Notes under the pieces: model-generated
Seen by the model: the letters and a program-made list of their open reading frames with translations, nothing else
What the model was told of the DNA's origin: nothing
Databases searched by the model: none
NCBI RefSeq assembly: GCF_001456025.1
Contig: NZ_LMTZ01000171.1
Coordinates: 1-43,662, forward strand
Direction: 5' to 3'
Origin: Mastigocoleus testarum BC008
GTDB taxonomy: Bacteria; Cyanobacteriota; Cyanobacteriia; Cyanobacteriales; Nostocaceae
Length of the DNA stretch: 43,662 nt
Program-made: the position numbers and the translations under genes
Shown here: piece by piece, positions 8,319 through 17,331 of the stretch
Layout of the letters: each line of letters starts with the position of its first letter
Numbering within the stretch: position 1 is the first letter of the stretch

Positions 8319-8482
8319 TGAGTAAGGAGTAAGGAGTAATGAGTAATGTTAGCGCCTAGCGCAAGCGTACCGTAAGGTATTGCGGGGCGCGTTATAGACA
8401 GCAAAGCTGAACACAAAGTGAGACATGAGTAACAAGTAATAAGTAATAAGTAATGAGTAAGAATTAAGAATTAAGAAGTAAT
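8318..8482. repeat. Heptameric tandem repeats (GAGTAAG / AGTAATA) and a GC-rich palindromic insert
   Basis: Directly after dhaK, four heptamers of GAGTAAG/GAGTAAT type occupy about 8318-8346, and further AGTAATA-like heptamers lie at about 8427-8463, followed by GAATTAA units. Between them is a GC-rich interspersed segment (8347-8400) containing GCGCCTAGCGC and ACCGTAAGGT. This fits the short tandem repeat families of Nostocales. Confidence 0.7.
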
Positions 8483-8497
8483 TTAGTCTTCCCCATC

Positions 8498-8594
8498 CTC
8501 CCACACTCCCTACACTCCTCAAACTCCCCACACTCCCTACACTCCTCAAACTCCCCACACTTCCCACACTCCCCACACTTCCCACACTCTCCCA
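8498..8594. repeat. Pyrimidine-rich minisatellite (26/27-bp units plus CCCACACTT units)
   Basis: Two near-identical units run 8498-8523 (26 bp) and 8524-8550 (27 bp), each containing CACACTCCCTACACTCCTC followed by AAA. They are followed by alternating CCCCACACTT/CCCACACT units to 8594. One strand is almost purely pyrimidine plus A, with C-rich runs. The repeats end just beyond the stop codon of the beta-helix lipoprotein gene. The long GSVGSV-type reading frame through it on the minus strand is an artefact of the repeat. Confidence 0.85.
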
Positions 8595-8606
8595 ATTTTC
8601 CAATCC

Positions 8607-10613
8607 CTAACCCCCATAACCCGTATAAAGAACTAAAGCTTGACCATTAGCTGTAGTTCTACCAGGAATTCTTTGACGCATTAGTTTTTTTGTTCTGTTT
8701 CCCCTGGTTTCTTCGACCCAAATTTTATATGTATCTTTATCAAAAAATGCTTCAGCAACACCAGCAAAACTTGCAGAAGAATTTCTAATTCTAAATATGG
8801 GGTCAGTTGGTTTCTGTCTTCCCGCAGCGTAAATCAGTCCGCCGAGTAATTCAGTAAAACCACCAGAACGGGTGTCGATTTTGGTTTTTCCTCCTTCCGT
8901 TTTTAAACCAAGAATCCACAACTTTGCACCATTATTGATAATATTAGTTTGGGAATAGCCTTCAATATTTAGTTGTCTCGCCCACACACTCTGTTTGGGA
9001 TTGAGTAATCTCAATTTACCCATTACAACATCATCAATAAATACATCTCCAGTTCCCTTACTTTCTAAATCAAAATCGGACATACTGCGATAAACTACAG
9101 TTCGATTGGTAATATTTTTCCACTTCAGTTTTGACTTATGGGTAATAAAGAAATCTTCTACGATTAAAGTTGAATGGTTTCCGTTATCTGCAACTATCTC
9201 TCCCTTACCATTTAAGCCACCGGTAGAACCAATAAATCTTCTAAGATTCCCTCTCAAACGTAAATTTCCATTAATTGTAAAAGTTCCTTTCCTTGGTACT
9301 ATAACTGTTGTAGCTCCAGAATCAATAGCTGCTTGAAAAGCCACAGTATCATCCTTCCCATCATTCCCAACTGCTCCAAAATCTTCTACATTTACCCATT
9401 TATCTGGGTCATCCCAAGCTATTTTGGGAAATTTTTTAATTGGTAGTTGGAGTGACTTCTTTGGAGAAGGAAATTTTGCAAGAACTGGACGTGTGGTATA
9501 TTCGTCTATCTTATTACCCTTAATTCTTTTCTTTGCTTGACGTGCATTACTTGAAAGAATATCTCTGTAGCCAGATGAAATTATATTTCTCGCATAAATA
9601 AAACCAGTGGAAGAAATAGCTGAAGTTCTTTTCGCTCTTCTTGTACGCCCAATTAATTTAGCATTAATTAAAGTGAGAGTTCCTCCTGGATCTTTTCCTC
9701 TATGCGGATTTCTACCATTAATAATTGCTGGAACTGAATTAACACTAGTAAAACCTTCTAAACTCAATACCTGTCCGCCATTGTAAAGACCAACTCGATT
9801 TTGTTCTTTGACTGTAATATTTTGCATCGTGATACTGTTGATGCCATTTTTTGTCCGGATTCCGCGATCAAAACCAATAATTTCAACATCTTCAACTAAT
9901 AGCGGACCGATTTCACCATGACTTAGTTCTAACCCCGTCTTTCCTTTCCGGTCTTCTGAAATGATGGTGACACTGCGCACAGCCCCTTGATTATTTGCAA
10001 CAAAATTCAATCCCTGAGCGCCGGGATTATTTTTACCAATATTAATTGTCAAATTTCTGACAGAATTACCAAAACGCTGTGCAACTAAACTGGCTTTAAA
10101 ATCTCTCGAGCTACGATTTAAGTCCGGATCGAATCCTGTAGAAATAACTGGTCGGGACTTTCTAGGATTTTGAAACTTAGGAGAATCATTGTTTAAGCGT
10201 ATAACTACACCGTTTCGACTTTGGCCTTGTAATATAGTACGTTTGTAGTCGGAAGCAAAACGCCTTCCCCGGGGCCAATGCAATGTATCAGAAATATTGT
10301 AAACTCCATTGGGTAAATAAATGATTTTTCCCCGATTCGGAAATCGACTCAATGCTTTTTGAATCGCTCGCGTATCATCTTTACCATCATTAGGAACCGC
10401 TCCATACTCTGCACCGGTTACATCTATTACTGCAGAACTTTTGGGATAGATAATATTTTCCTTATTTTCGTCAAGTATTTGAGTCGCTTGTGCTATCCCA
10501 AGATCCAAGCTTTGCTTGCTGCTATGTTCATTGCAGCCAGATATACTACTTATTAACAACAAGCAAGGTAAGTAGGATAAAACTTTAAAGACCAATGCGT
10601 AAATAGAAGTCAC
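8607..10613 (-). CDS. Lipoprotein with two pectate-lyase-3-type (GH55-like) right-handed beta-helix modules
   Basis: The 668-residue product has an N-terminal hydrophobic segment ending in ISSISGC, a lipobox with Cys27, so it should be exported and lipid-anchored. Two copies of the Pectate_lyase_3 signature follow: IDVTGAEYGAVPNDGKDDT at 63-81 and VNVEDFGAVGNDGKDDT at 407-423, each leading into a beta-helix-like region. Families with this duplicated architecture include GH55 glucanases and related polysaccharide-acting proteins. A role in cell-surface or exopolysaccharide processing is inferred; catalytic residues are not assigned. The start is a GTG at 10611-10613 without a clear ribosome site; a TTG at codon 7 is the alternative. 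The gene is convergent with dhaK and divergent from dhaL. Confidence 0.8.
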   Translation of the reverse strand: MTSIYALVFKVLSYLPCLLLISSISGCNEHSSKQSLDLGIAQATQILDENKENIIYPKSSAVIDVTGAEYGAVPNDGKDDTRAIQKALSRFPNRGKIIYLPNGVYNISDTLHWPRGRRFASDYKRTILQGQSRNGVVIRLNNDSPKFQNPRKSRPVISTGFDPDLNRSSRDFKASLVAQRFGNSVRNLTINIGKNNPGAQGLNFVANNQGAVRSVTIISEDRKGKTGLELSHGEIGPLLVEDVEIIGFDRGIRTKNGINSITMQNITVKEQNRVGLYNGGQVLSLEGFTSVNSVPAIINGRNPHRGKDPGGTLTLINAKLIGRTRRAKRTSAISSTGFIYARNIISSGYRDILSSNARQAKKRIKGNKIDEYTTRPVLAKFPSPKKSLQLPIKKFPKIAWDDPDKWVNVEDFGAVGNDGKDDTVAFQAAIDSGATTVIVPRKGTFTINGNLRLRGNLRRFIGSTGGLNGKGEIVADNGNHSTLIVEDFFITHKSKLKWKNITNRTVVYRSMSDFDLESKGTGDVFIDDVVMGKLRLLNPKQSVWARQLNIEGYSQTNIINNGAKLWILGLKTEGGKTKIDTRSGGFTELLGGLIYAAGRQKPTDPIFRIRNSSASFAGVAEAFFDKDTYKIWVEETRGNRTKKLMRQRIPGRTTANGQALVLYTGYGG

Positions 10614-10878
10614 AAATATCTAATTGATTAACTAATCACATACAACAATCATTACATTTACTCAAACTAAAATCAGTCGAAAAATTAGATCTGGACTTAT
10701 GCACCAAGATATATAAAATGCTTGTAATTTCCTGTTCCCCATTTCCTGTTTCCTGTAGCTAAAATCCTTACCCTTAGGATAAACAGCATTTATTGATACC
10801 CTAAACTAATTATGTAGTGCTGTAATTTTTAGTTTCGCTGCTTAAGTCCTACAGATATCGGTCGAGTTCGGGTATAAG

Positions 10879-11541
10879 ATGAAAAAAATAGAATCAAATA
10901 TGTTTACTAAAAAGCAAATAGTGCAATGGTTACAGGCTTTTGCATCTGAGATACATGAAAATAAAGATTATTTAACTGAATTAGATGCAGCCATCGGTGA
11001 TGCTGACCATGGTATTAATATGGATCGGGGTTTCCAAAAAGTAATTACTCAGTTACCAAATATCGCTGACAAAGATATTGGGAGTATTTTGAAAACTGTC
11101 AGCATGACCTTAATTTCTAGTATTGGTGGTGCAAGTGGACCCCTATACGGAAGCCTATTTCTTCGGGCAAGTATTACTGCTGCGGGGAAAGAAAAACTGA
11201 CAGAAATTGATATACAAAAGTTATTGCAGGAAGGTTTACAAGGAGTATTGCAACGGGGTAAAGCAAAACCCGGCGATAAAACGATGATAGATGTTCTATC
11301 TCCCGCTACCGTCGCATTCGAAGAAGCAGTAGGTAGTGGTAAAAATATGTCTGAAGCAATGCAACAGATGGTTGCAATAGCAGAAAAAGCAATGAAAGAT
11401 ACTATACCAACGCTTGCAAAAAAAGGACGTGCTAGTTACCTTGGTGATCGCAGTATTGGACATCAAGACCCTGGAGCAACTTCTTGTTATTTGATGCTGA
11501 AAAGCTTGTCAGATAGCTATTCTTCGACAGTTAACAATTAA
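10879..11541 (+). CDS. dhaL: Dihydroxyacetone kinase subunit DhaL
   Basis: DhaL is the nucleotide-binding subunit that transfers phosphate to dihydroxyacetone on DhaK. The 220-residue protein shows the Mg-nucleotide site LDAAIGDADHGINM, with Asp36, Asp41 and Asp43 matching the three conserved aspartates (30, 35, 37) of E. coli DhaL with an offset of six. The conserved C-terminal SYLGDRSIGHQDPGATS motif is present. Met8 (ATG at 10900) is an alternative start closer to the family length; neither has a clear Shine-Dalgarno. Its partner DhaK is encoded 2.5 kb upstream on the same strand. Because no PTS phosphocarrier subunit is seen here, whether the kinase uses ATP or another donor cannot be told from the window. 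Upstream bases 10614-10878 hold only TTCCTGT-like short repeats. Confidence 0.93.
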   Translation: MKKIESNMFTKKQIVQWLQAFASEIHENKDYLTELDAAIGDADHGINMDRGFQKVITQLPNIADKDIGSILKTVSMTLISSIGGASGPLYGSLFLRASITAAGKEKLTEIDIQKLLQEGLQGVLQRGKAKPGDKTMIDVLSPATVAFEEAVGSGKNMSEAMQQMVAIAEKAMKDTIPTLAKKGRASYLGDRSIGHQDPGATSCYLMLKSLSDSYSSTVNN

Positions 11542-12347
11542 TCTACTGTGACCGATATAATCTCTGGGATACAGTTCGAACTTACACTACTGACGATCAG
11601 ATTGGTACTTGCCAATTTCCACCAATAAAGTGGAAATGCAATATGTTTTAGTTCATAAAACTTTAAGGCGTTGCAGTCTTCTTTCTAAAATCACAATTTG
11701 AAATAGTAAAACAGGCAAAGTTCTTCAAATATCTAAAAGCTGAAAACTTCTATCAAGCAATGAGCATGATAAAAATTAAGCAAATATCAAATAACCAAAA
11801 GACAACCAAAACGTTAACTTCCAAGTATTAGAACCAACCACAGAATAATCATTTTTTAAACATTTCTAATATCTTTATCAACTCGAGCGAAAATTCAAGC
11901 AGAAAGTCAGTTTTAAAACTTGAAAGCATATTTGTTATGACATATTTCTCACTATGTTGTGACCTCGATCGCCTGTTTTACAGAGATAGCATGATAACTT
12001 TCTACATGAATGTCCATAATAATCAATTTTTATTATCATCTAATTGTAATTAATGCAATCATTGCAAATTTAATTATATTTCCCTTTTAGCTAGTAATAT
12101 AGAGACTTGTATCAAAATAATTTGATTTTAAAGTCTAGGGTAATAAAAATAGTTACTTAAGTTTAAAATTCTTTTAAAAAAATAACTATCATAATTTTCT
12201 CTATTTTTCATAGAAAAATCCTTCTTTAGTCAGAGGCAAGAAAAAGAAATAATCTTCTTAATGAAACCAATAAAACTACTTTTGAATGTGCCCAAGCCGC
12301 ACCGCAAAGACTAAACATATCTTTCTAAGTTAGCCATTATTTGCTCT
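11542..12347. other. 800-bp AT-rich intergenic region with one hairpin
   Basis: No gene is supported. ATTTCCAC (11615-11622) and GTGGAAAT (11630-11637) form an 8-bp stem with a 7-nt loop about 75 bp after dhaL and might end its transcript, though no T-run follows. The rest is AT-rich, with a short open frame at 11938-12054 (38 codons) that shows no recognisable features. The promoter of the downstream hybrid kinase should lie at its 3' end but no clear -35/-10 pair was found. Confidence 0.5.
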
Positions 12348-13439
12348 ATGAGTCCGCAATCTTCTCGCCCTGACCAAATTCTTGTAGTTGATGATTCTCC
12401 AGACAACGTTTTTTTAATTAAAACTATTTTGGAGGAAGAAAATTATATAGTTTCAACTGCTGAGAATGGTCCTTCAGCCCTAGCCAAAATCGAAAATTCT
12501 CCTTTCGATTTGGTATTACTGGATTTAATGATGCCAGGGATGGATGGGTATGAAGTAACAAAAAACATTAGAAAAAATAGTGAGCTCAAATTTATGCCAA
12601 TTTTGCTCATTACAGCTCACGACTCGCCAAATGTTGCCCAAGGGTTAGATTTAGGAGCAGATGATTTTATTCGTAAACCTGTAACAGTTGATGAGTTACT
12701 TGCAAGGGTGCGATCACTTCTTCGACTCAAGCATAGTATTGATGAGCGCGATGAAATCGCCCGTCAAAGAGAAGATTTTGTTTCTCGACTTACCCACGAT
12801 CTACGTACCCCATTAGTCGCTGCAGAACGGATGATGGGACTTTGCTTGCAAGGTGCTTTAGGAGAACTTTCACCGGAGATGAAAGAAGTTCTATCTACAA
12901 TGGCTCGTAGTAATAGTAACTTGCTGGCAATGGTCAACACTCTGCTAGAAGTTTATCGTTTTGAAGCTGGTCGTAAAACCTTAACCTTTCAACCAGTAGA
13001 TTTACATCAGTTACTCGATGAAGTTGGGAAAGAATTAACACCTTTGGCAGAAGACAAAAAGCTCAAAATTAATTTAGAACTGGGTAAGCAGTCTGTTAGG
13101 GTCATGGGCGACCGCCTGGAATTGCATCGGTTATTTACCAATTTAGTTGGTAATGCAATTAAATTTACCGATATTGGATTTGTTTCCATTCGCTTGCAAT
13201 CCAAGGCTAACTTGGAAAATATTACAGTACAGGTAGAAGATACAGGGAAAGGTATTTCGCCCGAAGAGCAAGCTACTTTGTTTGAAAGATTTCGTCCTGG
13301 AAGCCACAAGTATTCTGGTAGTGGCTTAGGATTGTATCTTTCTCGTCGCATTGCTGAAGCACATCAAGGTGAAATCAGTATTGCTTCAGAGGTCGATAAA
13401 GGTAGCATTTTTAGTGTAAAAATACCTGTGAAGCAATAG
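12348..13439 (+). CDS. Hybrid response regulator / histidine kinase (REC-HisKA-HATPase)
   Basis: The 363-residue cytoplasmic protein starts with a receiver domain (about 10-128): acidic pocket VVDDS, phospho-acceptor Asp59 (LLDLMMPGMDG) and conserved Lys110 (IRKPV). A kinase follows: HisKA with His150 (RLTHDLRTPL), N box with Asn269 (NLVGNAIKFT), G1 box DTGKGIS (298-304) and G2 box GSGLGLYLS (324-332). The receiver at the N terminus means kinase output is probably controlled by phosphorylation from another kinase. No membrane or sensor domain is present. A partner may be the PAS kinase encoded 1.8 kb downstream on the same strand, but that link is only by proximity. No ribosome site is seen before the ATG. 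Confidence 0.94.
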   Translation: MSPQSSRPDQILVVDDSPDNVFLIKTILEEENYIVSTAENGPSALAKIENSPFDLVLLDLMMPGMDGYEVTKNIRKNSELKFMPILLITAHDSPNVAQGLDLGADDFIRKPVTVDELLARVRSLLRLKHSIDERDEIARQREDFVSRLTHDLRTPLVAAERMMGLCLQGALGELSPEMKEVLSTMARSNSNLLAMVNTLLEVYRFEAGRKTLTFQPVDLHQLLDEVGKELTPLAEDKKLKINLELGKQSVRVMGDRLELHRLFTNLVGNAIKFTDIGFVSIRLQSKANLENITVQVEDTGKGISPEEQATLFERFRPGSHKYSGSGLGLYLSRRIAEAHQGEISIASEVDKGSIFSVKIPVKQ

Positions 13440-13637
13440 ATTAATTATTGTATTTAATTGCTTACTTTTGTATTTATGAATACATATAAATCAAGTAATA
13501 ATACTTGTAGCAGAAAGTTTAATTAGTTAAACTCCTAAACAGAAAAATGTTTGGAGTTGTATTAATAATTTATTTCAACAGTCCCAATTGAGGAAACTTA
13601 AATATGAAGGAGAATTAGATATTAGGAAAAATTAACG

Positions 13638-15020
13638 ATGAATTTACAAGCACCAATAGCTGAAGTTGTTGAGAACAAACGCAATTTTTTTCTCACTGGT
13701 CAAACTAAGAATATCCAATTTCGCCTAGAAAAACTCAGAAAACTTAAAACAGGATTCAACCTGCACGAAAGAGCAATTATTCAGGCATTAAAAGCTGATT
13801 TAGGTAGACCAGAAGTTGAAGCTTTTACTTCAGAAATATTTTTAATAAACCAAGAAATTGAGCATGCTATCAAACATCTCAAAACTTGGAGTAAACCAAA
13901 AAATACCAATGTACCCTGGCAACTATTACCAGCAACGGCCAGTATTTATCCTGAGCCATTAGGAGTAATATTAATTATTGGTGCTTGGAATTATCCGTTT
14001 CAACTTAATATCCTACCTTTAATTGGAGCAATTGCTGCAGGCAACTGTGTCATCATTAAACCATCCGAATATGCTCCCCAGACTAGTTGTCTTATAGCGG
14101 AAATTGTTGGTAAAATATTTGACGAAGATTATATTTCTGTCATTGAAGGTGATGTAACAATTAGTCAGCAACTGTTAGCACAAAGATTTGACCATATTTT
14201 TTTTACAGGAAGTGCGACTGTTGGCAAAATTATAATGGCAGCAGCAGCACAAAATCTAACACCAGTTACTCTAGAATTGGGTGGGAAAAGTCCTTGTATT
14301 GTTGATATTCATACTGACATTCAAAAAACCGCCAGACGGATAACATGGGGAAAATTTTCTAATGCTGGTCAAGCTTGTATAGCCCCAGATTATCTTTTAG
14401 TTCATAAAGATATTAAGTTTCAGTTATTAGAAAGTGTCAAAAAATATATCCAAGAATTTTATGGTGAAAATCCTGCTAACAGCCCGGATTATGGCAGAAT
14501 TATCAATCTGAAACAATTCGACCGTTTAGTAGAACTGCTTTCATACGGTGAAATTGCCATTGGGGGCGAAACTAATCGGGAGCAACTCTATATTGCACCG
14601 ACCATTGTAGATAGAGTTTCTTGGCAAAATGAAATAATGCTTTCAGAAATATTTGGTCCAATTTTACCCGTGCTAGCATATGAAGATATTACCGAAGCAA
14701 TCACTAAGATTAATTCTCAACCGAAGCCCTTAGCATTGTATTTATTTTCACAAAATGAACACCTGCAGAAGAAAATAATACAAGAAACTTCCTCTGGTGG
14801 AGTTTGTTTTAACGATACCTTATTGCAATATTGCGTTCCCACTTTGCCTTTTGGTGGTATTGGTAATAGTGGGATAGGCAATTACCACGGTAAAGCAAGT
14901 TTTGATACATTTTCCCATTATAAAAGTGTGTTGCATAAGCCATTTTTTCTGGCTTCCAAATTGTTGTATCCTCCCTACAAAGGTAAGTTGTCTCTGTTAA
15001 AAAAAATACTCAATTTTTGA
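13638..15020 (+). CDS. Aldehyde dehydrogenase, class 3 / fatty-aldehyde type
   Basis: The 460-residue NAD(P)-dependent enzyme oxidises aldehydes to acids. Key residues are visible: Asn118 (GAWNYPF), Gly-rich cofactor segment FTGSATVGK (189-197), general base Glu213 (LELGGKSP) and nucleophile Cys247 (GQACIAPDYLL). GQACIAPDY and the short length (no N-terminal extension) are typical of class 3 and fatty-aldehyde ALDHs, as is the hydrophobic, basic C-terminal tail (about 430-460), which may bind membranes. Cyanobacterial members of this group act on alkanals and apocarotenals; substrate is inferred. The start has AGGAA 9 nt before ATG. A hairpin overlapping the stop codon probably ends the transcript. 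Confidence 0.93.
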   Translation: MNLQAPIAEVVENKRNFFLTGQTKNIQFRLEKLRKLKTGFNLHERAIIQALKADLGRPEVEAFTSEIFLINQEIEHAIKHLKTWSKPKNTNVPWQLLPATASIYPEPLGVILIIGAWNYPFQLNILPLIGAIAAGNCVIIKPSEYAPQTSCLIAEIVGKIFDEDYISVIEGDVTISQQLLAQRFDHIFFTGSATVGKIIMAAAAQNLTPVTLELGGKSPCIVDIHTDIQKTARRITWGKFSNAGQACIAPDYLLVHKDIKFQLLESVKKYIQEFYGENPANSPDYGRIINLKQFDRLVELLSYGEIAIGGETNREQLYIAPTIVDRVSWQNEIMLSEIFGPILPVLAYEDITEAITKINSQPKPLALYLFSQNEHLQKKIIQETSSGGVCFNDTLLQYCVPTLPFGGIGNSGIGNYHGKASFDTFSHYKSVLHKPFFLASKLLYPPYKGKLSLLKKILNF

Positions 15021-15026
15021 GTATTT
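15004..15026. terminator. Hairpin overlapping the aldehyde dehydrogenase stop codon
   Basis: AAATACTCAA (15004-15013) and TTGAGTATTT (15017-15026) form a 10-bp perfect stem with a 3-nt loop. The TGA stop (15018-15020) lies inside the right arm. The A-run before the stem and AAAA after it make it terminator-like, mainly for the minus direction, but AU-rich and therefore weak. Confidence 0.5.
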
Positions 15027-15218
15027 AAAAACCATATAATTTTGCAGAATGTATCTAGAATACAGCTTAAATTATATGTTTGAATTCTTCCTTTCTGGAT
15101 GTGAATACCAAGAGTATTTTGGGAACTCTAGTTAGAGAATGACCTTGACAACTAACTTAATTTGCTCGCGCGCGGGTCATTTACGCAACAGATTCTTGGC
15201 AAGCATGGACACTTTGAT

Positions 15219-17246
15219 ATGCATCATCTCACCCCACTTACGACTGTCTCAGAGCAAACCTTAGAGCAGCTTGAACTTCAAGTAAGCTTGCTAAATGCAG
15301 CCATCGCAGCAACACCTGATTGGATTTTTATCAAAGATGAAAACTTCAGCTATGTATTAGCTAACGAAAGTTATGCACGAGCAGTTGGTCAAACAGTAAC
15401 ATCTATTATTGGTAAAGATGATTTGGAATTAGGATTTTCTAGTGAACTTGTATCTGATGATTCTTTGGAAAATATTCCTGGCTCTCGAATGGAAGATTTA
15501 GCGGTATTGAGAGGGGAAACTATTACTAAAGGGCAAGATGTAATAACTCTCAGAGATGGTTCAAAGCGTATCTTTCAGACCAAGAAACAACCTTTACGTA
15601 ACTCCCAAGGTAAAATATTTGCAATTCTAGGTTTCTGCCGAGACATAACTGAAAATTGTCAAGTGCAAAAACATTTACAAAAGATATTACTTCACGAGGA
15701 TAAGGATATAAACGAAGCTAATCTTCCTACAAAACATTTAGCAAATGTATCAACTTGTATAAATTCGGAAAAAATAAATTTAGAAAAAATAAGTTCGCGA
15801 CAAATAGGTTCGCAACAAACAAATTTGCAACCAATAAATTTACAAGTTCCACATCCAAGCAGCTTACTCAGTCAAGCGAATCTAGAAACCTCAGTACAAA
15901 GTATTGAATCCCAACAAGTAGATTTTAGATTACAGCAAGCCCAAAGGATGCTAGAAAAAATGCTTCCTACACTTGGGTGTAGCGAACAGCGATATCGTTC
16001 TTTAGTTTTAGCTTCTGCTCAATTGGTTTGGACCGCAGACCGTCAAGGAAAAATTCAAGATGTTGTAACAAGAAGTAAGGATTCTCAAATCGCTTTGCTG
16101 GAAATTAAGGGAGATAAATGGAAACATTTACTACATCCAGAAGATCGCGATCGCATTTCCCAAGCGTGGCAAAAATCAATAAATTCCCAAAAATTGTACC
16201 AAGAAGAAATGCGAGTTCAGACTAAACAGGGAGACTATCGTTACTTTCTTGTAAGAGCAGTTCCTATATTTACAGATAACGGTCAAATTCGCGAATGGGT
16301 TGGTGTTTGTATCGATATTCACGATCGCAAACAAGTAGAAACTGAATTACAACAAAAAGCGTGGGAATTAGAAAAAACCCTACAAAAACTCAACACTACT
16401 CAAAATCAATTAATTCAGAACGATAAGATGTCTAGCCTCGGTCAGTTGGTTGCAGGTGTCGCTCACGAAATCAATAACCCGGTGAATTTTATTTACGGTA
16501 ACCTCAATCATGCTGATGGATACATTCAAGATTTATTGGGATTTTTACAAACCTACGAAAAACACTATCCCAATGCGGTTCAAGAAATCGCGGAAGAAGC
16601 AGAAGCAATTGATTTAGAGTTTATGCGCCAAGATTTACCCAAACTTCTCTCATCAATGAAAATGGGTGCTCAGCGTATTCGCGAGATTGTCTTGTCATTG
16701 CGCAACTTCTCCCGTGTGGATGAAATGGAAAAGAAGGAGGTCGATATTCATGAGGGTATTGATAGTACACTAATGATTTTGCAATATCGACTCAAAGCAA
16801 AACCCGAACATATGGGTATTCTTGTGGAAAAAAGCTATGGCGATCTACCACCTGTCGAGTGTTATCCCGGTCAGCTCAACCAAGTATTTATGAATATTCT
16901 TTCTAATGCTCTTGATGCTTTAGAAGAACGCGATCGCAAACGTAGCTTAAAAGCCATAGAAGAAAATCCCAGTCGTATTTGTATTTGTACGGAGATAGAT
17001 GGCTTAGACAAAGTTATCATTCGTATTAGCGACAATGGTCCGGGTATTTCCGAAGAAGTACAAGAACGAATGTTTGAACCATTTTTTACAACTAAACCAA
17101 TTGGTAAGGGAACTGGTTTAGGAATGTCAATTAGCTATCAAATCATTGCGGAGAAGCATGGTGGTTACTTACAATGCAACTCCTTACCTGGAAAAGGTTC
17201 AGAATTTCTAATTGAAATTCCTTTACAGCAAAATCAAATTGTATAA
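15219..17246 (+). CDS. PAS-PAS sensor histidine kinase
   Basis: The 675-residue soluble kinase has, in order, a PAS domain (about 25-145; FIKDENFSYVLANESYARAVG), a polar linker containing five tandem five-residue units (encoded at 15773-15847), a second PAS/PAC domain (about 255-371), a coiled-coil segment (about 375-405) and a HisKA domain with His416 (LVAGVAHEINNPVNF). The ATPase follows: Asn563 (NILSNALDAL), G1 DNGPGIS (605-611) and G2 GTGLGMSIS (631-639). The HEINNP form is common in cyanobacterial kinases related to NtrB-type enzymes. No transmembrane segment is seen. The frame is open to a TTG at 15162, but the ATG at 15219 (MHHLTPLTTVS) is preferred; the extra 19 codons add nothing recognisable. 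No cognate regulator is adjacent. Confidence 0.92.
   Translation: MHHLTPLTTVSEQTLEQLELQVSLLNAAIAATPDWIFIKDENFSYVLANESYARAVGQTVTSIIGKDDLELGFSSELVSDDSLENIPGSRMEDLAVLRGETITKGQDVITLRDGSKRIFQTKKQPLRNSQGKIFAILGFCRDITENCQVQKHLQKILLHEDKDINEANLPTKHLANVSTCINSEKINLEKISSRQIGSQQTNLQPINLQVPHPSSLLSQANLETSVQSIESQQVDFRLQQAQRMLEKMLPTLGCSEQRYRSLVLASAQLVWTADRQGKIQDVVTRSKDSQIALLEIKGDKWKHLLHPEDRDRISQAWQKSINSQKLYQEEMRVQTKQGDYRYFLVRAVPIFTDNGQIREWVGVCIDIHDRKQVETELQQKAWELEKTLQKLNTTQNQLIQNDKMSSLGQLVAGVAHEINNPVNFIYGNLNHADGYIQDLLGFLQTYEKHYPNAVQEIAEEAEAIDLEFMRQDLPKLLSSMKMGAQRIREIVLSLRNFSRVDEMEKKEVDIHEGIDSTLMILQYRLKAKPEHMGILVEKSYGDLPPVECYPGQLNQVFMNILSNALDALEERDRKRSLKAIEENPSRICICTEIDGLDKVIIRISDNGPGISEEVQERMFEPFFTTKPIGKGTGLGMSISYQIIAEKHGGYLQCNSLPGKGSEFLIEIPLQQNQIV
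15773..15847. repeat. Five in-frame 15-bp tandem repeats in the PAS kinase linker
   Basis: Units 15773-15787, 15788-15802, 15803-15817, 15818-15832 and 15833-15847 share the pattern AAtAaaTTyrcaAca. Being a multiple of three they keep the frame and encode five-residue units such as NLEKI, SSRQI, GSQQT and NLQPI. They sit between the two PAS domains, where a change in copy number would alter linker length without breaking the protein. Confidence 0.8.
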
Positions 17247-17252
17247 AGATAC

Positions 17253-17269
17253 TGCAACAGTGGGTTGCA
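17253..17269. terminator. Short hairpin after the PAS kinase gene
   Basis: TGCAAC (17253-17258) and GTTGCA (17264-17269) form a 6-bp stem with a 5-nt loop 7 bp past the stop codon, followed by TAATAATATTTGTT. It is a weak terminator candidate. Confidence 0.4.
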
Positions 17270-17331
17270 TAATAATATTTGTTGGCAATTAATTTTTAGA
17301 TGTTATTAACCCTAAATCCTTGCTAGGTAAG

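Noticed and set aside
8498..8594. Possible CRISPR-like array
   Set aside because: Units are contiguous with no unique spacers, so this is a minisatellite.
8349..8603. 84-codon minus-strand frame rich in GSVGSV repeats
   Set aside because: It is made by the CCCACACT minisatellite, has no ribosome site, and ends in low-complexity sequence.
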